From NCBI GenBank assembly GCA_018715765.1, contig DVKY01000062.1, positions 1-7,370 of the forward strand: a stretch of DNA of 7,370 nt, written 5' to 3'. This document shows positions 1-5,813 of the stretch, in pieces. Each line of letters opens with the position of its first letter. Within the stretch, counting starts at the first letter, position 1. Position numbers and translations under genes: made by a program. This stretch comes from Fimivicinus intestinavium. Lineage in GTDB: Bacteria; Bacillota; Clostridia; Oscillospirales; Acutalibacteraceae. The notes below the pieces were generated by a model. That model did no database searches, was not told where the DNA came from, and was given only the letters and a program-made list of their open reading frames with translations.

Positions 1-11
1 AACTATATATT

Positions 12-58
12 AGAAAAATCAGCGCGCCGAGAAAGGAACTCCCCCTTCACGGCGCGCT
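12..58 (-). terminator. Intrinsic terminator of the lipoprotein gene
   Basis: An 8-bp inverted repeat, AGCGCGCC at 21-28 and GGCGCGCT at 51-58, encloses a 22-nt loop that can pair further (GAAAGG with CCCTTC). Read on the minus strand the stem is followed by GATTTTTCTA, a five-T tract. It lies about 65 bp beyond the TAA of the minus-strand lipoprotein gene and is the first such structure after it. Confidence 0.75.
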
Positions 59-123
59 GCGCAGCATATTCATCTGATGCCCGGCAAACTACGCCGCTAC
101 AGTCACGGCGCCCTTATGACCAA

Positions 124-513
124 TTATTCTGTAGTATCCGCCTGCCGGATATAGACGGAGGTCTCGCCAGTGCCCTGCTCCACCAAGGTCAGGGAACTGT
201 CCTCAATGGAATACGTATAGGTCTTGGTGATGGTGTGGCTGTAGATGGAATAGGAGATGGTCAGCGTATCCTCCTCCCCGACCGTATAGGTACCCTTCAC
301 TGTGCCGGTAAAGGGAATGTTGACAATCGGCACTGTGAAATTCGCATAGGTCAGCTCGACAATCCCCTCTTCCTGGAATTCGTATCCGCTCATATTGGCG
401 GAATCCATCCATTTGCCCAGAAGCTTTTTCTCCGGGGCACCGCAGGCTGTCAATGCTGTTATCATCAGGATCAACGTCATAAACACAGCAACCGGCTTCC
501 ACACTCTTTTCAT
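124..513 (-). CDS. Small secreted lipoprotein, lipocalin-like/DUF5640-type
   Basis: This 129-residue protein is probably anchored to the outer face of the membrane. It starts with a lipoprotein signal peptide: MKRVWK, a hydrophobic run at residues 8-20, then the lipobox L21-T22-A23-C24. The mature part of about 105 residues has a GKW motif near residue 33, a YEF motif, a GTYTV motif and alternating beta-strand patterns ending in a TYSI..SSLTL stretch. This order (LxGKW, YEF, GTY, YSI..LTL) is typical of small clostridial lipoproteins described as lipocalin-like or DUF5640, whose biochemical role is unknown. The ATG at 513 has a good AAAGGATGG ribosome site just upstream. It appears to be a single-gene unit, with its own promoter near 633-661 and terminator at 12-58. 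The family assignment is by pattern only; that it is an exported lipoprotein is well supported. Confidence 0.85.
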   Translation of the reverse strand: MKRVWKPVAVFMTLILMITALTACGAPEKKLLGKWMDSANMSGYEFQEEGIVELTYANFTVPIVNIPFTGTVKGTYTVGEEDTLTISYSIYSHTITKTYTYSIEDSSLTLVEQGTGETSVYIRQADTTE

Positions 514-565
514 TTTTCATCCATCCTTTCTTTCTATAGATATGACAGAGACGCACGCCCTGAAA

Positions 566-585
566 GCGCCTGAACGGTCAGGCGC
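566..585. repeat. Perfect 8-bp hairpin in the lipoprotein leader
   Basis: GCGCCTGA at 566-573 and TCAGGCGC at 578-585 form a perfect stem around ACGG. The hairpin falls inside the predicted untranslated leader of the minus-strand lipoprotein mRNA, about 50 bp before its start codon. No T tract follows on either strand, so it is not a standard terminator. It may be an mRNA-stabilising or regulatory stem. Confidence 0.5.
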
Positions 586-603
586 CGTAACGCAGGCCTC
601 ACC

Positions 604-619
604 GTCAACTCATGTTGAC
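604..619. promoter_or_regulatory. Inverted repeat, candidate operator
   Basis: GTCAACTCATGTTGAC is an inverted repeat with 6-bp arms (GTCAAC and GTTGAC) around TCAT. It lies 14-29 bp downstream of the minus-strand -10 box at 633-638, so it covers roughly +7 to +22 of the lipoprotein transcript, a common place for a repressor operator. The binding protein is unknown. It could also fold as a hairpin at the mRNA 5' end. Confidence 0.4.
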
Positions 620-632
620 AGCTGTTTTTCCT

Positions 633-661
633 ATTATATGAGATATTCTGCAAAAAGTCCA
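633..661 (-). promoter_or_regulatory. Sigma-A type promoter of the lipoprotein gene
   Basis: Read on the minus strand, TGGACT (656-661, four of six matches to TTGACA) is followed after 17 bp by a perfect TATAAT (633-638). Transcription would start near 626 and give a leader of about 110 nt before the ATG at 513. That leader contains the inverted repeats at 604-619 and 566-585. Confidence 0.6.
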
Positions 662-710
662 TGGGAATCATAACACATCCCTTCCCCTATCGGAAGCCGG
701 GCGGAATCAG

Positions 711-768
711 AAAAACACCGCGCCGCAGAAGCGGCAACGGGCCAGTACCCCGTCTGCTCTGCGGCGCG
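711..768 (-). terminator. Intrinsic terminator of the PepSY gene
   Basis: CGCGCCGCAGA (719-729) pairs perfectly with TCTGCGGCGCG (758-768). The 28-nt loop can continue the stem (ACGGG with CCCGT, and AGC with GCT). On the minus strand the stem is followed by GTGTTTTTCTG. It sits about 50 bp past the stop of the PepSY gene. The plus strand shows only TTTT after the stem, so bidirectional action is possible but there is no plus-strand gene to end here. Confidence 0.75.
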
Positions 769-820
769 CATTTTCATTCCTGATTACACCTGGTTCCCGG
801 CGGCGATTCGGCTGCTCCTT

Positions 821-2161
821 TTAGTCCCAGTCGATGCGCTCTTCTTCCCATTTCAATACCGTGCCGGTGCCGGCGTCAATCTCAAAATCGTATTCCATAT
901 TGTCCTTTTGTGCTTCGCCCTCATAGATCTTCCTGCCGTCGTCATAATCCAATTCGATTTCAACAATTTTACCGCCTGGCAGCTTATTGAGCACGATAGC
1001 TTTCGCCTTTTCCAAGCCGATCACGGCTGAGCCCTGTGCAGCGGTGGAGGCGCCCTTCTGCTCAACCTCCCAGGAGAGAATCGTACCTGTGTAGGCATCA
1101 ATATCGAATTCGTATTCCACGTTACCCTTGCGCGCTTCGCCCTCATAGGAAATGCGGCCGTCGTCGCGCTCCAGCTCGATCTTATAAATCGTCGCACCGG
1201 GGGCCTTCTGCAAAACGATTTCCTTGGCTTTGGCAAGGCCGATATAGGTTTTATTGTTTGCCTGTGTCTGCTGCGTATTTTGGGAATCGTTCCCTGCCGG
1301 CTTCTGATTGGAGCCGCCGGACTGCGCTGCCTGCGTCGTTGCCTGCGTTACAGGCGTGCGGTCGCCATGGTACTGCCAATCCCAATCGTCATCTTTTTCT
1401 TTTTTCAGGGAGATTTTTGATCCATCCTGCGCATTGAGCACAAGATCATACTCATAACCATCCTTATACAATTCGATTTCATAGACATATACGTCTTTCT
1501 CGCGATCAAGGTCGAAATCTGTAATCACTGCGCCGGAGACCTCGGCGAGCGCAAGCTCCTTCGCCTTTTCAAAGCCGATGAGACCGGATGCCTGCTGGCT
1601 GGGCTCGCTGCTGCCTGGGTCCGCAGTATCCGCAGCCGGCGCGTTTGTCAGCGGCACAACGATTGGCGCGCCAATCTTAATTTCGCGCTCCAGGATCAGG
1701 CCGCTCTCGGGATGGATATCATAGCTGCCACGGCATTGATCGCTCTGGAAGGAAACCTCATAGACCTGTAGGCCGTCATCCTCCACCAGCTGGGTTTTCG
1801 TAATGCTGGCGCCCTCGATCTCACCGGTCACAATCTGCTCCGCCTGCTGCTGCGTCAGCTTCACGGATTTTGCGCCTGCGGAATTGTCCGCCTGGCTCTT
1901 CCACTCTGTCAGTTCCTTGGTCTGCCGGCCAACCTCAAGCTCGTACTTTTCCGCCTGCTCCGCACTGTGGAATTTGAACTCATAGCTGTCGTCATCCCGC
2001 TCCTGTGCAATGAGCTGGGCGTCGGCGGGGAGATACTTCAGCGCTGTTTCTCTCGCCTCGTTTCTGGAATGGGCGGAAACACCGAACACGGATGCGGCGC
2101 CAACCGCCAGGACGAGCGCTGCCGCGCCAGCCGCTACTAAAATTTTTCTGCTCTTCTTCAT
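821..2161 (-). CDS. Membrane-anchored multi-PepSY-domain protein
   Basis: The protein has 446 residues. The start at 2161 (MKKSRK) is chosen because AAGGAGG lies 8 nt upstream; the ATG at 2179 overlaps that ribosome site. One hydrophobic segment at residues 7-30 is either an uncleaved anchor or a signal peptide (GVSA then HS). The exterior part has about five PepSY-like repeats: a divergent one at 34-90, then 102-162, 194-254, 306-365 and 380-440. The last three share IGxxKAK...GAxI..IELxxDxxxxxYE and a closing DIDAxTGTIL-type strand, and the final two are very alike, suggesting recent duplication. Linkers at about 163-193 (Pro/Ala/Ser) and 258-305 (Gln/Asn/Thr/Ser) separate them. PepSY domains are thought to bind or inhibit peptidases, or to act as extracytoplasmic modules; the function here is unproven. 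It is divergent from the two-component operon, so a role in, or control by, that system is likely. Confidence 0.88.
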   Translation of the reverse strand: MKKSRKILVAAGAAALVLAVGAASVFGVSAHSRNEARETALKYLPADAQLIAQERDDDSYEFKFHSAEQAEKYELEVGRQTKELTEWKSQADNSAGAKSVKLTQQQAEQIVTGEIEGASITKTQLVEDDGLQVYEVSFQSDQCRGSYDIHPESGLILEREIKIGAPIVVPLTNAPAADTADPGSSEPSQQASGLIGFEKAKELALAEVSGAVITDFDLDREKDVYVYEIELYKDGYEYDLVLNAQDGSKISLKKEKDDDWDWQYHGDRTPVTQATTQAAQSGGSNQKPAGNDSQNTQQTQANNKTYIGLAKAKEIVLQKAPGATIYKIELERDDGRISYEGEARKGNVEYEFDIDAYTGTILSWEVEQKGASTAAQGSAVIGLEKAKAIVLNKLPGGKIVEIELDYDDGRKIYEGEAQKDNMEYDFEIDAGTGTVLKWEEERIDWD

Positions 2162-2250
2162 AGGAAATGCCTCCTTCATTCTGGTTCCTTTTTCAGGTTT
2201 TGATTTATTCTGATGGAGAGCGGCGTCCCGTCATCTCCTATCGTGGCTTT

Positions 2251-2279
2251 ATTATATCCGCCGAAAATGAGAGGAAGAT
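2251..2279 (-). promoter_or_regulatory. Promoter of the PepSY gene
   Basis: On the minus strand a perfect TATAAT -10 box occurs at 2251-2256, about 90 bp upstream of the ATG at 2161. The 17-bp-spaced -35 position (2274-2279) reads ATCTTC, a poor match to TTGACA, so the promoter may need an activator. The response regulator encoded on the other side is an obvious candidate. Confidence 0.5.
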
Positions 2280-2314
2280 TAAAAAACACAATTGATTGAA
2301 AATATTTTATTTTT

Positions 2315-2343
2315 TTATCTTCCGCCGGTTTTCATGCTATAAT
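2315..2343 (+). promoter_or_regulatory. Extended -10 promoter of the two-component operon
   Basis: A perfect TATAAT at 2338-2343 is preceded by TGC (2335-2337), giving an extended -10 box. The -35 region 17 bp upstream is TTATCT (2315-2320), three of six matches. Transcription would begin near 2350, about 65 nt before the response-regulator start codon. An AT-rich tract at 2300-2317 lies just upstream. Confidence 0.6.
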
Positions 2344-2415
2344 CTATGCATAGCAGCATCCCACACGCTACGGCTGCAAGTCGGCCACTTCATTTCAATG
2401 GAAAGGGGCAACCAT

Positions 2416-3090
2416 ATGCGGTTATTATATGTAGAAGATGAGCCCGCGCTCCTGCAGGTGACGGCCAAACGGCTGAAAGCGGAGGGCTATGGGGTGGACG
2501 CCTGCATGGATGGCGAGGAGGCGCTCGATTTCATTGAGATGACGGATTACGACGCCATCATTCTGGACATTATGCTGCCGGGGCGCGACGGTCTGTCCAT
2601 CCTCCGGCAGATGCGCGCCCAGGGCAATCACACGCCCGTGCTCCTGCTCACCGCACGCGACACCATTGCGGACCGTGTGGCAGGCCTTGACACCGGGGCG
2701 GACGATTATCTGGTGAAGCCCTTTTCCTTTGAAGAGCTGTCGGCACGCATCCGGGTACTGCTGCGCCGCACTGCGCAGGATACTGCGTCCAGCCTGTTGA
2801 CAGCAGCCGATCTGACGATGGATCTCAACACCCGGCGCGTTACCCGCGGCGGGCAGGAAATCCCGCTCTCTCAAAAGGAATACGCCGTGCTGGAATATCT
2901 GCTGCGCAATCAGGGCGCAGTGCTCACGCGCGATCAAATCGAACAGCATGTGTGGAGCTACGATTTTGAAGGCGGCAGCAATGTAGTGGATGTTTACATC
3001 CGTTACGTGCGCAAAAAGATCGATGCAGGGCATGAACCAAAGCTGATCCATACCGTGCGCGGAATGGGATATGTGCTGCGGGCCGAGTAA
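2416..3090 (+). CDS. OmpR/PhoB-family response regulator
   Basis: A 224-residue DNA-binding response regulator, the usual length for the family. The receiver domain (about 1-118) shows the acidic pair E7/D8, the phospho-acceptor D51 in ILDIMLPG, T79 in LLTAR and K101 in VKPF. The winged-helix DNA-binding domain (about 127-224) ends with the classic LTRDQIEQHVW, NVVDVYIRYVRKKI and TVRGMGYVL motifs. The ATG at 2416 is preceded by GAAAGGGG with a 7-nt gap and gives the standard N-terminus MRLLYVEDE; an upstream in-frame ATG at 2296 is not needed. The kinase gene follows 21 bp downstream. It should be phosphorylated by that kinase and bind direct repeats near target promoters, probably including the divergent PepSY promoter. 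The family call is secure, but I cannot name the stimulus or a specific orthologue. Confidence 0.96.
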   Translation: MRLLYVEDEPALLQVTAKRLKAEGYGVDACMDGEEALDFIEMTDYDAIILDIMLPGRDGLSILRQMRAQGNHTPVLLLTARDTIADRVAGLDTGADDYLVKPFSFEELSARIRVLLRRTAQDTASSLLTAADLTMDLNTRRVTRGGQEIPLSQKEYAVLEYLLRNQGAVLTRDQIEQHVWSYDFEGGSNVVDVYIRYVRKKIDAGHEPKLIHTVRGMGYVLRAE

Positions 3091-3111
3091 TACGTCAAAA
3101 GGGGGCATTTC

Positions 3112-4464
3112 ATGAAACGGCGCCTTTCTATCAAGCTACGCGTTACGCTCTTTTATACGGCGATTTTAGCGGTAATCCTCTCTCTGGTGCTGGGCTTTGT
3201 CTTTCTCGCGCTCGACCTGCGCCTTGTTTACTCCTCCAAAGCCAATTTGGAAGAGGCGGTTAAGGGTGCGTTTGACGATATTGACTTTCGCGGCGGGCAA
3301 TTGGAGATCGATAGCCGGATTGACCTCTACCATGACGGGATCACGCTCGTGCTTTACGGCCCGGCCGGGACGCTGCTGCTGGGCAGCACGCCGGCCGGCT
3401 TTCCTGTGGAAACGCCGCTGATTGCAGATACCCACCAGAATGTAGAGGGCGGGGGCCGGCAATGGCAGGTATATGATATGTATGTCGGCTATGGGGAAAC
3501 CGGTGTGTGGGCCCGGGGGATCTACTCGCTGAGCACCAGCGACTCCGTCATCAATTTTGTCACCGTCATATCAGCGGTGTGTTTCCCGCTGGTACTACTG
3601 CTTTCTGCCCTGGGCGGATACCTGATTACCAAGCGCGCCTTCCGTCCGGTAGAACGCATCACACAGGCAGCGAACCGCATCAGCAGCGGCAGCGACCTCT
3701 CCGCCCGCCTGCCGGACGGCGGTAAAGATGAAATTGCTCACCTCGCCCAGGCCTTTAATGCGATGCTCGACCGGCTGGAGGATTCCTTTGAACGGGAAAA
3801 GCAATTTACCTCCGACGCCTCCCACGAGCTGCGCACCCCAATCGCCGTGATCCTTTCGGAATCGGATTATGCGCTCAGCCAGAATGATGCGCAAGAGGCC
3901 TTGCATGCTATGCGCGCCATTCAGGCACAGGGCAATAAAATGGCCACGCTGGTTGCGCAGCTGCTGGAGCTGACGCGCGCGGATAACCACACGCTGCATC
4001 TGGAGATGGAACGTGTCGATCTGACTACGCTGTGTGAGGCTGTGGCAGAAGAGCTGGAGGGGCAGGCCCGGGCGCGCGGCATCACCATCCGGTGTGCTTT
4101 GGAACCGGATATTGTGCTGACGGGAGATCAAACACTGCTGACCCGCATGCTTATAAACCTCGTCTCTAACGCCGTCGCCTATGGGAAGGAGCAGGGAGAG
4201 GCCACGATCCGGCTGACACGGGAACAGGGCGACATTGTGCTCTGTGTGGAGGACAATGGAATTGGCATTGCGCCCGAGCATCTTGAGCGCATCTTTGACC
4301 GGTTTTATCGCGTTGACCCATCGCGCAGCGCTGGTCAAAATGGGAGCGCCGGGCTGGGGCTTTCCATGGTGCAGTGGATTGCACAGGCGCATAACGCTAC
4401 CATAAACGTAAAAAGTGAGCTGGGTAAGGGCAGTGTATTCGAAGTTCGTTTCCCTCAAAAATAG
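3112..4464 (+). CDS. HAMP-domain sensor histidine kinase
   Basis: A 450-residue membrane kinase and the partner of the preceding regulator. Transmembrane helix 1 is at about 11-34 and helix 2 at about 147-173, enclosing an extracytoplasmic sensor region of about 110 residues that I do not recognise. A HAMP domain follows (174-226, with the RPVERI and DEIAHLAQAFNAM motifs). The dimerisation and phosphotransfer domain has the H-box FTSDASHELRTP with the phosphorylated H238. The ATPase domain carries an N-box (INLVSNAVAYG, N349 and N353), a G1 box DNGIGI (381-386), an F-box (FDRFYR, 395-400) and a G2 box GLGLS (414-418), so all catalytic motifs are intact. The start at 3112 has AAAAGGGGG 6 nt upstream. 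No intrinsic terminator follows directly: repeat copy A begins 12 bp after the stop codon, so read-through into the repeat region is possible. Confidence 0.96.
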   Translation: MKRRLSIKLRVTLFYTAILAVILSLVLGFVFLALDLRLVYSSKANLEEAVKGAFDDIDFRGGQLEIDSRIDLYHDGITLVLYGPAGTLLLGSTPAGFPVETPLIADTHQNVEGGGRQWQVYDMYVGYGETGVWARGIYSLSTSDSVINFVTVISAVCFPLVLLLSALGGYLITKRAFRPVERITQAANRISSGSDLSARLPDGGKDEIAHLAQAFNAMLDRLEDSFEREKQFTSDASHELRTPIAVILSESDYALSQNDAQEALHAMRAIQAQGNKMATLVAQLLELTRADNHTLHLEMERVDLTTLCEAVAEELEGQARARGITIRCALEPDIVLTGDQTLLTRMLINLVSNAVAYGKEQGEATIRLTREQGDIVLCVEDNGIGIAPEHLERIFDRFYRVDPSRSAGQNGSAGLGLSMVQWIAQAHNATINVKSELGKGSVFEVRFPQK

Positions 4465-4475
4465 GGGGCGTGAGC

Positions 4476-4750
4476 GCGTTACAAGACGCAGCCTTCCGAA
4501 TGTTTATTCGCAAACCACTATAATCTTGCTTGTGGTACGGCCATGGCGCTGAAAACCGCTGTTGCCGCCTGGGCCTATCTCCACGCTTGATATTCCGAAC
4601 GACTTACAGGCCTCGGGAGAAACCTCCCGGGGCCTTCAGTCTTTGCTCTGAGGAACTCTCTACCAGTAGGCCAGCGGCGGCAGGCTCCGCGCATCTCCGA
4701 CGGGCTCGTAAGGGGATTTTTCCACCTTAGCGAAAAAACGAGCGCCAAAC
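4476..4750 (+). repeat. Interspersed structured repeat, copy A (5' part)
   Basis: This stretch is closely matched by copy C at 7056 onward, with 53 identical bases (4538-4590 equals 7113-7165), and from 4564 also by copy B at 5261. Visible structure: GCCGCC (4564-4569) pairs with GGCGGC (4676-4681); an 11-bp stem 4609-4619 with 4624-4634 closes on AAAC; TTCAG with CTGAG forms a small hairpin; and a variable stem pairs TTTTTC (4717-4722) with GAAAAA (4732-4737). The conserved core GGCTCCGCGCATCTCC is at 4683-4698. Homology stops abruptly after CAAAC at 4750, where another element begins. A non-coding structured RNA or mobile element is the best reading. Confidence 0.8.
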
Positions 4751-4920
4751 AGATTCCAGATATCAGATATTAGATTTCAGATATGGTTACAATAAAGCCC
4801 TGCCTCCGCAATAAAAAGCGAAATTTTTATCCCCTAATTTGCTTTCTGCCACCGCCTCCGAGGCAACCGCTTCTGCCTTTCACGTCTGATGTCTCATGTC
4901 TGAAATCTGATGTCTGAATT
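4751..4920. repeat. Element with imperfect terminal inverted repeats of TCAGAYAT units
   Basis: The left end (4751-4786) is made of irregular units such as CAGATATCAGATATTAGAT. The right end (4882-4920) contains CTGATGTCTCATGTCTGAAA. The right end, reverse-complemented, aligns with the left end at roughly two thirds or more identity by eye. Between them lie about 95 bp of unremarkable sequence. The unit starts exactly where copy A loses similarity to copies B and C, so it looks like an insertion or a replacement of that segment. No coding capacity is seen. Confidence 0.5.
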
Positions 4921-5056
4921 GGGCCCCCGCAGCCCGAGCGGGATAAAAAGAATTTTTTAAAATATGGTGCGGCCATGAGATTTTATTTTAACTTTTAATG
5001 ACTGCCTGGTTTCGCTGTACGCGACTATCTTCTCTTACTTCTGTAAGAGAAGATAG
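4921..5056 (+). repeat. Structured repeat, copy A (3' part)
   Basis: Matches 5588-5766 of copy B in three places. First is a GC block with the hairpin CCCGC (4926-4930) and GCGGG (4938-4942). Second is a CGGCC start at about 4970, leading into an AT-rich tract. Third is the highly conserved TGCCTGGTTTCG...GCGACT at 5003-5026. Right after GCGACT comes a perfect 14-bp stem (5025-5038 with 5043-5056) closed by TTCT. In copy B the same position carries a different but equally stable hairpin, so structure rather than sequence is conserved there. Confidence 0.7.
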
Positions 5057-5071
5057 GAAGAGAAGCAGCCG

Positions 5072-5084
5072 GGGGCTTCGCCCC
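5072..5084. repeat. Short GC-rich REP-like hairpin
   Basis: GGGGCTTCGCCCC forms a 5-bp GC stem around TTC, flanked by GGGG and TCGACCCCGCG. Short GGGGCTTCGCCCC motifs of this look are frequent in intergenic DNA of clostridial genomes, which is my recollection rather than a search result. It lies between copy A and the inverted copy D. Confidence 0.4.
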
Positions 5085-5094
5085 TCGACCCCGC

Positions 5095-5240
5095 GAACGG
5101 CACTGCGGCGGCGGTTTTTAAACTTGCCACACCACAGCGCGTTCGGCGAACGCTTCCCGAACTCAGCCGCTCACGCGGCTTCAAACAGGCGGAAAGGTTC
5201 GCTTTTTTGCCCTTCGGGCTAAAAAGTCCCCTCACGCGCA
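5095..5240 (-). repeat. Structured repeat, inverted partial copy D
   Basis: Read on the minus strand this carries the second half of the element: GTGAGGGGACTT (5224-5235), a variable hairpin (GCCC/GGGC plus TTTTT/AAAAA, about 5203-5225), CGCCTGTTTGA, then GCCGC-GTGA-GCGGC (5166-5179) and GAGTTCGG. An outer stem pairs CGAAC (5158-5162) with GTTCG (5197-5201). Further on, TCGCCGAAC and CAGTGCCG match the same blocks in copy B near 5486 and 5521. The first half, including the GGCGGCAGGCTCCGC core, is missing. It is tail-to-tail with copy A and head-to-head with copy B. Confidence 0.7.
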
Positions 5241-5260
5241 CGCAGCGAGTGGCATCAAAT

Positions 5261-5545
5261 GCCGCCTGGGCCTATCTTTCCGCTTGAGGCTCTAAACTGC
5301 TTGCAGGCTCCGGGAGAAACCTGACAGGGCTTTCCCCTTCACTCAATGGCTGAAACCTTTCAACAGGCCGGCGGCGGCAGGCTCCGCGCATCTCCGGCGG
5401 GCCCGTGAGGGGACTTGCCCGATTTGCGGGCAAGCGAGCGCACAAACTGTTTGAGCCGCCGTGAGGCGGTGCGTTTTTGTGCGCCTCGCCGAACCGATTC
5501 AAAGAGATTCAAAAAACGTATCAGTGCCGCCGCTGGCCGTATAGG
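5261..5545 (+). repeat. Structured repeat, copy B (5' part, truncated start)
   Basis: Begins at GCCGCCTGGGCC, lacking the first ~88 bp seen in copies A and C. It contains the conserved core (5374-5413, ending CCCGTGAGGGGA), a variable stem CTTGCCCG (5414-5421) with CGGGCAAG (5427-5434), and an outer stem GCGCACAAA (5438-5446) with TTTGTGCGC (5476-5484). Inside the outer stem is CCGCC-GTGA-GGCGG (5456-5469). The 11-bp hairpin that is perfect in A and C is degraded here, which suggests decay or relaxed constraint of that arm. Confidence 0.75.
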
Positions 5546-5558
5546 GCGGCCCCTTTTG

Positions 5559-5588
5559 CCTCCTTTTCCGGCCGAACGGAAAAGGAGG
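5559..5588. repeat. Perfect 12-bp hairpin within copy B
   Basis: CCTCCTTTTCCG (5559-5570) pairs perfectly with CGGAAAAGGAGG (5577-5588) around GCCGAA. It joins the two conserved halves of copy B. No T tract follows, so it is not a terminator. Copy A has the TCAGAYAT-rich element at the corresponding position. Confidence 0.6.
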
Positions 5589-5766
5589 GGCCCCGCGGCC
5601 TGAGCGGGAAATAGAATCTATATCGATTGGTGGGAAACCCCGGAACGGTCAAGACCGTTCCCTACGGAGCGGAACGGCCGAGAGGTTTTCTTTGATATTT
5701 GAATGAATGCCTGGTTTCGTTGTATGCGACTGGGCGCGTTTCAGATATTCATTCTGCAACGCGCCC
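5588..5766 (+). repeat. Structured repeat, copy B (3' part)
   Basis: Contains the GC block with CCCGC/GCGGG (about 5592-5608), the ACGGCC-to-AT-rich tract (5674 onward) and TGCCTGGTTTCG...GCGACT (5708-5731), all matching 4921-5026. GCGACT is followed by a 9-bp stem, GGGCGCGTT (5732-5740) with AACGCGCCC (5758-5766), with an inner CAGA/TCTG pairing. This hairpin differs in sequence from the one in copy A. Relative to copy A, about 50 bp including a palindrome at 5642-5661 are extra. Confidence 0.7.
5642..5661. repeat. GGAACGGTC palindrome
   Basis: GGAACGGTCAAGACCGTTCC has perfect 9-bp arms around AA. A partial direct repeat, GGAACGGCC, follows at 5671-5679. It sits in a segment absent from copy A and looks like a small REP-like insertion. 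Confidence 0.5.
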
Positions 5767-5813
5767 ATGCAGGGTTTCTATCAACCAAAAATGCCGCTTG
5801 CCGGCGCCATTTC

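Noticed and set aside
2162..2179. Upstream ATG (2179) for the PepSY protein
   Set aside because: That ATG overlaps the AAGGAGG ribosome site that serves the ATG at 2161, and the signal sequence fits the later start.
2296..2415. N-terminal extension of the response regulator
   Set aside because: It lies over the -35 and -10 boxes and has no ribosome site; the receiver domain begins properly at 2416.
2425..4458. Long minus-strand open frames opposite the regulator and kinase genes
   Set aside because: These are antisense shadows of GC-rich coding sequence. The plus-strand proteins have full family motifs, and the antisense translations show none.
4751..4920. CRISPR array
   Set aside because: The TCAGAYAT units are short, irregular and without spacers of constant length, and no cas gene is present.
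5438..5480. Intrinsic terminator at the outer stem of copy B (TTTTT at 5474-5478)
   Set aside because: The T run lies inside the paired 3' arm rather than after the stem, and the pairing is maintained with other bases in copies C and D, so it reads as an RNA stem.
5438..5484. Group II intron domain V
   Set aside because: The GAGCC...GTGA...GGCGG hairpin superficially recalls it, but the domain V length (about 34 nt), catalytic triad placement and bulge are absent, and no reverse transcriptase gene is present.
4530..5603. Short open frames of 62-76 codons within the repeat region
   Set aside because: They are not conserved between the repeat copies, cover hairpins, and lack ribosome sites.
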